Part shown: positions 13,905-22,200 of the stretch, piece by piece | How positions within the stretch are numbered: position 1 is the stretch's first letter | Layout: every line of letters starts with the position of its first letter | From: DAOTUL01 sp034437435 | GTDB taxonomy: Bacteria > Chloroflexota > Anaerolineae > Aggregatilineales > Phototrophicaceae | Length of the DNA: 22,539 nt | Assembly (NCBI GenBank): GCA_964417785.1 | Contig: CAYQJO010000048.1 | Location: forward strand, 1 to 22,539 | Direction: 5' to 3' | Notes under the pieces: model-generated | Seen by the model: only the letters and a program-made list of their open reading frames with translations | The model's database searches: none | Told to the model about the DNA's origin: nothing | Position numbers and translations under genes: made by a program

Positions 13905-14390
13905 CTACTCGCCACGCTGTAATTGCAGGCGGTGTTCAAGTTCAGATAGTGCCTGCCCGGTCATCTGAAGCTCGCGTGTGGTATTCTCCACAATCACACT
14001 CAAATCATCGCGGTCGCCGTTGACATACTCCTGAAACAACAGTGTCGTCTGTCTCATGATACCCAGCAGCGACTCCTGAAATTCCTGAGCGCAGTCAGGA
14101 GCCGGACGACTGCTCAAAGACTGCAAAAGCGTATCCATCTCGACCGTATCCGCGAAAAGGGTATGACGGTTTTTTGAGCCAGCCTCCTCCACCAGTACCA
14201 GAAAGTCGCGGCGGCTGTAGGCCGCCAGACGCAGCCAGTTTTCCAACTCATCGGTGACATCGCAGTCACCCCGCAGAACAAGTGTCGGTGGTGGATTCAA
14301 CGTCAATGGCGGCAGCGCCGTTGGTTCCACACCGACTCCACCACAAGCAGTCAGAACCAGAACAAGTGAAAAAAGAAGCAATATACGCAT
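13905..14390 (-). CDS. Predicted small lipoprotein, unknown function
   Basis: A 161-residue protein with a classic lipoprotein signal: MRILLLFSLVLVLTACGG, lipobox L-T-A-C with Cys16 as the lipidated residue. A Pro/Thr-rich spacer follows (VGVEPTALPPLTLNPPPT), then a mostly helical domain (DELENWLRLAAYSRRDFLVLVEEAG .. TRELQMTGQALSELEHRLQL) with two cysteines (in GDCD and PDCAQ) that could form a disulfide outside the membrane. I recognise no family. The ATG at 14390 is preferred. An ATG eight codons upstream (14414) would give MKTAYNDF before the signal peptide, and a TATAAT lies between the two. The much longer open frame upstream of that is antisense to the next gene and rejected. Confidence 0.78.
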   Translation of the reverse strand: MRILLLFSLVLVLTACGGVGVEPTALPPLTLNPPPTLVLRGDCDVTDELENWLRLAAYSRRDFLVLVEEAGSKNRHTLFADTVEMDTLLQSLSSRPAPDCAQEFQESLLGIMRQTTLLFQEYVNGDRDDLSVIVENTTRELQMTGQALSELEHRLQLQRGE

Positions 14391-14396
14391 AAAATC

Positions 14397-14402
14397 ATTA
14401 TA
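14397..14402 (-). promoter_or_regulatory. -10 element placing the lipoprotein ATG at about +1 (possible leaderless mRNA)
   Basis: A perfect TATAAT on the minus strand ends 6 nt before the ATG at 14390, which puts the A of the start codon at the expected transcription start. No Shine-Dalgarno sequence precedes that ATG. The -35 region is weak (TTTCGA at 17 bp). Confidence 0.45.
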
Positions 14403-14413
14403 GGCTGTTTTCA

Positions 14414-14442
14414 TTGGAATCGAAATTGGACTAAAATAGAAT
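14414..14442 (+). promoter_or_regulatory. Promoter of the FtsK-like gene
   Basis: TTGGAA (4/6), an exact 17-bp spacer, and TAGAAT (5/6). The start site would be near 14449, giving a leader of about 20 nt with GGGAG ahead of the ATG at 14469. The element overlaps the upstream part of the divergent lipoprotein promoter, so the two may compete. Confidence 0.65.
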
Positions 14443-14468
14443 ATATTGAGCAACCTGGGAGCCGAACC

Positions 14469-16004
14469 ATGCCACAACTTCTTAGCCGCATGGATGCACT
14501 GAACTGGCTGACACCGGCCATCGCCGACATTCTCGATCAAGGTGCGACACCACCCGGTGGTGATGGTTCTATCCGTGAGCAGATGCTCACCATACAGAAA
14601 ATGATGGGCGAACTCGGTACACCGACTCGGATTGTCAACGTCCGCCCCACACCATCTTACACCCTGTTCATCGCTCGGCCAGATACCGTAGGCCGGCGCG
14701 GCAGTCGCCGCACAACCACGCCCGACGATATCCGACGCAGCCTGGGCCACATCGCTGAGGAGCATCCTCACTGGAAACTCGGTTACATGGCGAGTCTGCA
14801 CGACACTCCGGATACGGTCGGTATCTTTCTGCGCACCGAGGATCATCAGCCTCTCAGCCTGCGCCGGTTGATGGTGCGCAACATCTACCGTGAGCATCCG
14901 TCGACGATGGCACTGGTCATTGGCAACACCCTGGAACAACGTCTCATTATCCACGATCTGGCTGAGATTAGCAGCATCCTTCTGGTTGGCAACAACAACA
15001 GCACACAGCACTTCACTGGCAGCCTGCTGCTGACTCTGCTCCTGCTCAACACACCGGGTGAGATGCGCATCGCCATTGCTGGCGAGAGCAGTACCAGTCT
15101 CAAGTCGCTCGTCAACACCCCCCATGCTCTCGGTCGCCTGCTGGTCCAACCAGACCAGACCCTACGATTGTTGGAGGGTCTCGTCAAAGAACTCAAACGC
15201 CGTCAATCGTGGCTGCGCGAACACGGTGCGGATACGATTGCTGAATACAACCAGCGTTACAGCGATCAGGTTGGCCCCACCCTGCCGCGTATTATCCTGC
15301 TGCTGGACTCGCTCTCCGACAGCCAGTGGATGGTCCAGGTCGATAAATGGGTCCCCTTGATCCGGTCTATACTGCGGGATCGCGGGCGCTGCGGAATCCA
15401 CCTGATTCTGACCGCCAATGAACTCGACGCCCCACATGTACCTGAAAGTCTCAACGATGCGCTGCCGGTGAAAGTGGTCATGCGGGTATCCGGTGAGACC
15501 CTGAACGTCCCCGATTTCCACCGCTCGCTGACACGCTTTGTCGATGCATTCGTGATAGAGCGCGACCAAATCACACCAGTGGAAATCTGCGCTATATCGG
15601 CGGATGAGATCAAGCGCACCATGACCTACTGGCGACATGCCGCCCGACAACGCAGTACCGAACACGACATCACACAAATCAGTGGCAAAACCGGGGTCAC
15701 ATCACTGCTGCCCGGAGCGCCTGAACTGCGAACGACACAGATTGAGACCGTTCAACTAACACCGAAAGAACTGGACACCAGCGGCAGTAGTAAACTTGCC
15801 TGGCAGGAAATCGATCTACCACTGGATCACGCCGAAGCCCTGGCCGCCTATCTCGGTTGGATCGGCACAGGACCGCTGCAAGACGTGCTGGGGTTAACGC
15901 TGAATGACGCTCACAAGACGATTAATGCCTTAAAAGAGCGGGGCCTCATCGAGGACAACGACAGCCTTACCCCACGTTACATCAGACTGAGTGAGGAACC
16001 GTAG
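14469..16004 (+). CDS. FtsK/SpoIIIE-like protein with degenerate P-loop and C-terminal winged helix
   Basis: A 511-residue protein with the cytoplasmic layout of FtsK/SpoIIIE but no membrane part. Residues about 48-140 match the alpha domain (GTPTRIVNVRPTPSYTLF, then DTVGIFLRTEDHQPLSLRRLM). Residues about 165-375 match the RecA-like motor (LLLLNTPGEMRIAIAG, TPHALGRLLVQPDQTLRLLEGLVKELKRRQSWLREHG, LPRIILLLDSLSD, RGRCGIHLILTANELD). The Walker A site, normally GATGSGKS, is GNNNSTQH (174-181), lacking the Lys and second Gly. Walker B is LLLDSLSD in place of VIDELAD. Residues about 448-505 form a winged helix (LQDVLGLTLNDAHKTINALKERGLIEDND). The frame is intact, so this is a maintained non-canonical protein rather than a decayed gene. 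It may bind DNA or partner an active FtsK. Confidence 0.8.
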   Translation: MPQLLSRMDALNWLTPAIADILDQGATPPGGDGSIREQMLTIQKMMGELGTPTRIVNVRPTPSYTLFIARPDTVGRRGSRRTTTPDDIRRSLGHIAEEHPHWKLGYMASLHDTPDTVGIFLRTEDHQPLSLRRLMVRNIYREHPSTMALVIGNTLEQRLIIHDLAEISSILLVGNNNSTQHFTGSLLLTLLLLNTPGEMRIAIAGESSTSLKSLVNTPHALGRLLVQPDQTLRLLEGLVKELKRRQSWLREHGADTIAEYNQRYSDQVGPTLPRIILLLDSLSDSQWMVQVDKWVPLIRSILRDRGRCGIHLILTANELDAPHVPESLNDALPVKVVMRVSGETLNVPDFHRSLTRFVDAFVIERDQITPVEICAISADEIKRTMTYWRHAARQRSTEHDITQISGKTGVTSLLPGAPELRTTQIETVQLTPKELDTSGSSKLAWQEIDLPLDHAEALAAYLGWIGTGPLQDVLGLTLNDAHKTINALKERGLIEDNDSLTPRYIRLSEEP

Positions 16005-16005
16005 C

Positions 16006-17431
16006 TCAGTTCACTGGCAGAACACTGGCATCGCATGAGTTATAATCACTGCCCAGGAAGACCGCAAAATCGGTCGTCCTTGCGGCATCCGGGGAAACCT
16101 GCATGTTTTCCGGATTCACATTTAGCAAGCGGGCGATTTCATTGAGGCTGCTGCCTTTTTGCTGGCCGGTATAATCGATCAGCATCGTTTGTGCGTACTG
16201 CTCATCCGAGTACCCCATCGGCACCGCCCGGAATCCCTCCCAGGCCAAACGTTCAGCAGCCACCCGATCCCAATCCTCGTTGGCACTCCCGTTGTAAACT
16301 GCTATCGTGGCTCCCTGCACCAGCAGTTGGCTCTCGCTTGGTGGCCGGTAGAACTCTTCCAGCAATGGGCGCATCGTGTCATACACTGGCAGTTGCACAA
16401 AATCGCCATTCGGTGTCTGCCAGGGTGTGGTGTGATAGGTGCGGATGAGCGTATAGCTCTCCAGGCGGCTCACATCCAGATTGAACGCCAGCGGTATCTG
16501 CCCTAGCACATCATCGAATCCCAGGTCAGTATCGACCACCTGCGTGAACTGATTCCACAAGTCCGGCACATCGGTGATGGACGTCGTATCCAGTGCCTCG
16601 CGCCAGATCGCCCGCAAGACCTGCTGCTGCCGTCGTCCCCGGTCAAAATCTGAGCTGTTGCGCCGGGTACGCGAATACCATAGGGCTTCCGCACCATTCA
16701 TGCGATAATAGCCAACATCCAGTGTGCGCAAACCGTCTTCATCCGTAACCTCGGCCCCTTCCGGCACCTCGGCACCAATCAGACTGTAATCCTGGTATGC
16801 ACAGTCCACCGCGATGTCGATGCCCCCAAGCGCATCAATCACCTGCTGGAATCCGCTGAAATTCACCCGTGCGTAATAATGCACATTGATGCCGAAGTTA
16901 TACAGGATCGTCTGGCGCAGCAACCCAAACCCGCCGGCTGGCTCCCAACCGATGTTCTCACCGATGGCGTAAACCACATTCAAACGGTTCATCTGACCAT
17001 TGACGGTCGGGATATAGACAAACAAGTCTCGCGGTAGACTGAGCATGGATACGGTGCCGGTATCGCGGTTAATCGACACGACAATCATGGTGTCCGTGCG
17101 TGGGAAACCGTCGTTAGAAAGCTCTTCGTCACCACCCAACAACAGCACATTAAGCAGATCATATTCACGCGGCACAAACGGCACACGGGTCGGCACCGCT
17201 GTGCCATCAATGACCTGACCTTCTCCTGGTTCGCGCGGCATCAAGACAGTTGGCAGCGGGCGTGGCGTGCTGGTTGGCCCCTCGGCAAGCGGTTCAGCGG
17301 TCTCAGTTGGGATCACGGTCGGAGGAAGTGGTTGTACGGTTGGTTCAGGTGTGGATGTCGGCAACTGCGTTGCTGGCGGCAACTGCGTTGCTGGCGGCAA
17401 CTGCGTTGCTGGCGGCAACTGCGTTGCTGGC
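16006..17431 (-). CDS. LCP (LytR-CpsA-Psr) family protein, C-terminal part up to the assembly gap
   Basis: This is the catalytic part of the protein whose N-terminus lies across the gap at 17532-18094. After Pro/Thr-rich repeats (PATQLP units, then PTSTPEPTVQPLPPT) the LCP domain begins: DLLNVLLLGGDEELSNDGFPRTDTMIVVSINRDTGTVSMLSLPRDLFVYIP, with the conserved R-x-D and S-L-P-R-D. It continues through GFQQVIDALGGIDIAVD to MNGAEALWYSRTRRNSSDFDRGRRQQQVLRAIW with its Arg-rich polyprenyl-phosphate site. A LytR_C domain follows (IAVYNGSANEDWDRVAAERLAWEGFRAV). LCP enzymes transfer glycopolymers from lipid carriers to the cell wall, outside the membrane. The stop at 16006-16008 lies 1 bp from the stop of the convergent FtsK-like gene. 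The call is firm. Confidence 0.92.
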
Positions 17432-17546
17432 NNNNNNNNNNNNNNNNNNNNNNNNNNNNNNNNNNNNNNNNNNNNNNNNNNNNNNNNNNNNNNNNNNNNN
17501 NNNNNNNNNNNNNNNNNNNNNNNNNNNNNNNGGCAACTGCGTTGCT
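17360..17546 (-). repeat. 18-bp tandem repeat (PATQLP) interrupted by the assembly gap
   Basis: Four exact copies of an 18-bp unit (plus strand GGCAACTGCGTTGCTGGC) fill 17360-17431 up to the gap. A fifth, 15-bp partial copy resumes at 17532-17546. The minus strand encodes PATQLP per unit in the linker of the LCP protein. The copy number inside the gap is unknown. Confidence 0.93.
17432..17531. other. Assembly gap (100 N)
   Basis: Exactly 100 N, a common placeholder for a gap of unknown length. Both edges lie in the same 18-bp repeat, so the gap comes from an unresolved tandem repeat. The coding frames on the two sides join only if the true gap length is a multiple of three, which any whole number of 18-bp units satisfies and 100 does not. 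Confidence 0.97.
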
Positions 17547-18094
17547 GTAATGAGCGCCGCTGGTGTGTTGGTCGCAAACGCGAACGGTCGCGGTGTGTTG
17601 GTGGCACCAAACTGGGCAGCACCAGATACATTGCTTGACCGCTCCGGTGTTTCGGACGCTGGTGGCTCGACCGTAACCGTCGGCGGCAGCGTGTTGGTCG
17701 CTGTCGGTTCAACTGTAGCCGTTGGGTCCGGGGTTCGCGTTAGCGTTGGTTCAGGTGTGTCGCTGGGCTGATCGGTAGCGGTCGCCGTATCTGTCGGAAC
17801 AGATGTGGGTGTCGCTGTTGGATCAGGCATATCAGTTGGAATGGGAGTTCGTGTGGGCGTGCTGGTGGGCAGTGGTGTTGACGTCGCCGTTGGCAACTCA
17901 CCGATCTGGGTCGCCACCTCCGCAAATTGCTCGCTCTGACCAACTGCATTGTTCCGCTCGTCCATCTGGCGGAAGAACGCATCCACCACATCACGACCGA
18001 GCAGTAATATGATGCCCAAGATGAGTGTTGGGATCAGACGCAGCGTGAACAGGCTTACAATCCGGCCAATCAGCGATTTTCTTCGTGCAGGCAT
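17532..18094 (-). CDS. LCP family protein, N-terminal part (membrane anchor and Thr/Pro linker) before the gap
   Basis: The N-terminal part of the gene continued at 16006-17431. The ATG at 18094 (MPARRKSLIGR) has GGAGG 5 nt upstream; an ATG six codons earlier lacks one. A short basic cytosolic end precedes one transmembrane helix (about residues 13-33, LFTLRLIPTLILGIILLLG), after which the chain should be outside the membrane. A short helical stretch (RDVVDAFFRQMDERNNAVGQSEQF) leads into about 110 residues of Thr/Pro/Ala linker (PTSTPTRTPIPTDMPDPTAT and similar), ending at TATQLP, the first unit of the repeat that runs into the gap. The single N-terminal anchor and extracytoplasmic catalytic domain are the normal LCP topology. 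The linker is unusually long. Confidence 0.88.
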
Positions 18095-18101
18095 AATGCC
18101 T

Positions 18102-18122
18102 CCAGTTTCCACACAAAACTGG
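18102..18122 (-). promoter_or_regulatory. Hairpin overlapping the LCP gene ribosome-binding site
   Basis: On the minus strand CCAGTTT pairs with AAACTGG (7 bp, 7-nt loop). The last two G of the stem are the first bases of the GGAGG ahead of the ATG at 18094, so the fold could modulate initiation. It lies in the 67-bp spacer after the LysM-protein gene. Confidence 0.4.
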
Positions 18123-18161
18123 GGCCAAGTTTAACGCATTGACCGGCGCTTGAATATGCCC

Positions 18162-19238
18162 TTACTCAAAACGTACAGGAATCGTACAGACTCCATCCGA
18201 CGGAATGCTTGCCTGCTTGTCAACAGCGACGACCCGCAACCAGTACAGGCCATTGTCGTAGTCATCACGGACCACCTCACCGAGGACACCACCAACCACC
18301 ACTTCCCGTGAGCGAACGAGCGTCTGGTAGACTATGGCATCATCGGGACGAATCTCCAGACGATAGAAGGATTGATCCGCAACATTTACGGTTCCCACCA
18401 CCGCAAAATTCACTGTGATTTGTTCGCCGGGAACCGGACTCTCGATTATCACTGATGACGACAGACAGCCAATCGGTATCCATTCAGGTAGGCGCGGCAC
18501 ATGCAGTTCCAGACCAGCTTCAAATGATTCGGCGTCCAGCAAACAATTGCCATCAAGCAGCACATCCACTGTCGTCCCAACCGACTCAGCGATGCCTTCG
18601 AGAGTATCAATCGGATGTACCCTGTAAACTACCCAATCCGTGCGCCCCACACAGGGCGTCGGCGTAACGATGATACCGAGAGTCTGGTTCTCTTCCAGAA
18701 TCAGGGCGTTCGTTGTGGTTGGCTCCGGTGTATTCGTCGGTCGCGGCGTGCGCGTCGCCGTCGGTTCGTCCGTCTCTGTCGGTTCTTCCGTATTCGTCGG
18801 TCGCGGCGTGCGCGTCGCCGTCGGTTCGTCCGTCCCGGTCGGTTCTTCCGTATTCGTCGGTCGCGGCGTGTGCGTCGTCGTCGGTTCTTCCGTATTCGTC
18901 GGTCGCAGCGTGCGCGTCGCCGTCGGCTCGTCCGTCCCGGTCGGTTCTTCCGTATTCGTCGGTCGCGGCGTGCGCGTCGCCGTCGGCTCGTCCGTCCCGG
19001 TCGGTTCTTCCGTATTCGTCGGTCGTGGCGTGCGCGTCGCCGTCGGTTCTACGACGGCATCCACATTGGTGTCCACTCCCGTACCGGGTTCACTGGGAAC
19101 CACTGCCACAATCGTGCCAGACTCTGCACGCGACTCGTTATCAACCACCGCGAGCAAAATGCTAAACGTCACGGCAAAAGCCAGTAACGCCACCGCAGCT
19201 ATCGCCGCGATAATCTCATTCGTGTAATCACGATTCAT
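18162..19238 (-). CDS. Membrane-anchored Thr/Pro-repeat protein with LysM domain
   Basis: A 358-residue protein. A TM helix at about residues 8-31 (IIAAIAAVALLAFAVTFSILLAVV) anchors it. Residues 64-174 are near-perfect 20-residue repeats (EPTATRTPRPTNTEEPTGTD), a likely extended stalk and possible O-glycosylation target. Residues about 204-249 form a LysM-like domain (VVYRVHPIDTLEGIAESVGTTVDVLLDGNCLL .. LELHVPRLP) that would bind peptidoglycan-type glycans. The last 100 residues are a beta-rich module (SSVIIESPVPGEQITVNFAVVGTVN .. LYWLRVVAVDK). The ATG at 19238 is chosen because GGGAG lies 10 nt upstream. The ATG at 19247 is too close to it. It overlaps the end of the sensor kinase gene by 11 bp and is probably coupled to it. 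The exact role is unknown. Confidence 0.82.
   Translation of the reverse strand: MNRDYTNEIIAAIAAVALLAFAVTFSILLAVVDNESRAESGTIVAVVPSEPGTGVDTNVDAVVEPTATRTPRPTNTEEPTGTDEPTATRTPRPTNTEEPTGTDEPTATRTLRPTNTEEPTTTHTPRPTNTEEPTGTDEPTATRTPRPTNTEEPTETDEPTATRTPRPTNTPEPTTTNALILEENQTLGIIVTPTPCVGRTDWVVYRVHPIDTLEGIAESVGTTVDVLLDGNCLLDAESFEAGLELHVPRLPEWIPIGCLSSSVIIESPVPGEQITVNFAVVGTVNVADQSFYRLEIRPDDAIVYQTLVRSREVVVGGVLGEVVRDDYDNGLYWLRVVAVDKQASIPSDGVCTIPVRFE
18729..19050 (-). repeat. Tandem 60-bp coding repeat with a 40-bp truncated unit
   Basis: About five and a half units of a 60-bp period encode the EPTATRTPRPTNTEEPTGTD stalk. One unit (around 18841-18880) is shortened to 40 bp, giving TTTHTPRPTNTEEP, and keeps the frame. 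Units differ by a few substitutions, so array size may vary between strains. Confidence 0.9.
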
Positions 19239-22200
19239 CTCGTTCATACTCCCTGGCAATCGGCACCGTAAACGCAAATGTCGTGCCGACATTGTCTTCT
19301 GACTCGAGCCACATCTTTCCACCCAGTGCAACGACGAGTGCTCGTGCAATCGACAAACCTACGCCAGTATCGCCCAGACCCTCGATCAAGGGGTTGTCTG
19401 CCCGGTACTTGCGGGCAAACACTCTGGAACGATCCTCCTCACTGATCCCACCGCCGCGATCCGTCACAGTGACATACAGGCTGTCATCCGGCATATCACG
19501 CCGTTCCGCACTGACTCGGAGTTGCGCATGGGGCGGCGAAACCAGGTAGGCGTTGGCGAGAAGCTGGTTGATAACCTGCTGCATCGCATCCTGATCGATA
19601 TGGATATGGGGCAGATCATCCTGCAAATTGAGGTTAACCGTCAGACTCTTCTCGCGAAATTGAATCGAGGCACTGGTGATAGCATCCTCGATCAAACCGA
19701 CCACATCCACCGGCACCGGCTCAAATACGTACCGGCCGGTATCCAACTGCGTGATTTGAACCAGATTTTCCAGTAGATCGTTCAGGCGCTGGATATTGGT
19801 TGCCACACGCTGCAAGAACTTGCGCTGCATCTCGCCCAGGATGCCCGCCGACTCGCCCAGGAGCAGATCAATATAACCGCTGATTGACGTCATCGGTGTG
19901 CGCAGTTCCTGCACCATCGCCAGCAGCATCTCCGGGTTCTCCGGCTCGTACTGCACCTCACCCTGAGACAACAGGCGCAGGGCATCAAATTCGTTTTCGA
20001 CCTGTGCCAGATAGGCTTTTACTTCGTTTAACTCGCGCTCTAGCTGATTTCGCTGTGTCGTCAACGCTTCAATCATGCCGGTCAGCGAGCCAACACCGTT
20101 AGTGCCAAGTTCTTCCAACCGCCCCCGGTCGCCTTCAATACGCGCCAACAACTGTTCCCGTTCGTTTTCCAGGGCCTCTTTTTCTGCCAGCATCCGATCT
20201 CGCTCGTTGAGCAAATCACTGCGCTCGTTAGCAAAGCGCCAGATTTCATCACGGAGCTTGGCCTGAATCTCGTGCGCCTCCTGAAGCTGTTCCTGGTATG
20301 TCGTCGCCTGGGCCAACAACCGTGTTCGGTGTTCCTTGACCATATCCAGCTTGTGAACCAGCGTATCGTTCTCGGCCCGCATACGGTCGCGCACTTTCAA
20401 TGCCGCCTCACGGTCACCGGCGAGGTTCTGGATATCGGCTTCCAGACGGACAATACGGGCATCACGCTCGTCTTCCTGCTGGATGGCACCGGCATAGCGC
20501 TCACGCTCTACCAGCAAACGATCACGTTCCTGTATCTCCATTTGCAACCGCGCCCGCTGTTCAATAAGCTGGTTGACCAGTTGGAGCAAACCCACCGGAC
20601 CTTCTTCAATACCGGCTGCGTTCAACTGATCTCGAATAGCCGCCAGTTTTTCCTGAAGGTGGCCCTTGTCACGTTCCAACTGCGCTTTTTCCTGCGTCAT
20701 GCGATCCAATACAGACTGCATATCGTCCGGCGTCCGCTCGCGCATACCCACCAACTGTGTCTGAAGACGGTCGCGCTCCACCTGCAAGTTATGACGTTCT
20801 TGCTGCAATACCGAGATCAACTCGCGCATGGCCGTCTCATCATCGACTCCCAGCGCACCATTGAGGGCGGCTTCCGCCTCCTGAATGCGGTTCGAGAGGT
20901 CCTCGCGTTCTTTGGAGAGGTTTAGCTGGTCATCGGAAAGCGCTCGCATCTGCTGTGAAATCGACAGATCGTCCAGGTCTTCGGCCATCCGGTTGCGTTC
21001 CTGATCGAGCGCCGAACGCAGATCAATCACCTGCCGGCTCAACTGGGTGATCTGCTCCCGTGCCTGCCGCAGTTCCGCCTGAAGTGCCTCCCGCTCAGAT
21101 GAATCACTCACCATCCGCGCCTGCCCCACCATCGACTCAATCGCACGCTCTTCGGCCACGAGTCGCGCCTCGTCGGCTGCATAGGCCAGCGCCAGCAACC
21201 GTCCAGCGATCACCCCCAGGCCCTTAAGCAGTTCCTCCTCTGTCGTGAGCAGTTCCCGGTTGCTATACGGCAGCGCCACCATCAGCACGGCGACCAATTC
21301 GTCTTCGCGCATCAATGGTTGGAAGTAAGCTGGCCCGACCTGTTCCACATCCAGCCGTGTGTACAGGTCCATCAACTCCTCTTGATTGCGATCCGGAAAC
21401 AAGGGCCGTTGGATGAGACGGTCAACACAGTTCACCAACGTCGGTTGGTGATCCAGATTGACCGCAATACCGCTTATGCTGGAACCAATAACCTGATTGA
21501 AGGCTGCGGTCACATCGGCATAATTGGCGTCTTTTAAGTTGAGTATGACCGCAACATCCGCTTTGAGAACATCAATCGCTGACCGCACAATCCGGTCAGG
21601 CACGCTTTCGACTGTCGCGTCGTCGAGCATAATCCCGAGCGCTCGAAGAAGCTGTACTGACTCTCGCTCCACCGGCGACAGCGGCGCTGCTTCCGTTGGC
21701 TGCCGGACGGCTATCGTCGCCGCCTGTGCTGGCGGTTGCGCCGCTTTTAACAAGAATAGTTCATCATCGAATCCGGCGACAATCGCCCGGTACACAATCG
21801 CGGGGACCAACACCAGTGCTGCGACAAAAGCCAACCGGATTGGTCCTGCATAATCCCCGATGATGTTGCCTTCCGAAATCTGTACGAGTGTACCGCCAAA
21901 GCCGACGAGCAAAATGCCGAAAAACACAAACTTGAGCGGTGCATCAACCACCGAGCGGTAATTGACCACCATGAGGATGATCCCACCGGTACTCACCATA
22001 GACGCCAGAAAGGTCCAGACCGCGCCATAATTGTGCGTGTTGAAGTCAATAGACCCGGCCAGTTCGTCCCAGCGCACAGCCGTCCAGATGTAGCCAGCGG
22101 TCCCGAATACCACACATAGCAGCAGCATGAAATCCGAGAGGCGGCTACTTCCCGGATGCTGGCGTACAAACCCCCAGGTGAGAAACAGCAGGGCCATCAG

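Noticed and set aside
14415..15149. N-terminal extension of the lipoprotein frame to 414 codons
   Set aside because: It runs antisense through the FtsK-like gene. The signal peptide and lipobox at 14390 mark the true start.
17250..17771. Plus-strand open frame crossing the N gap
   Set aside because: It translates the repeat and N placeholder in antisense to the LCP linker.
18729..19050. 60-bp repeats as a CRISPR array or intergenic repeat
   Set aside because: Units are directly adjacent without unique spacers and are in-frame coding sequence of a Thr/Pro stalk.
18615..19227. Plus-strand Arg- or Val/Ser-rich open frames over the repeat region
   Set aside because: They exist only because the repeat is a multiple of three in length and GC-rich. 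The minus-strand frame has the TM helix and LysM domain.
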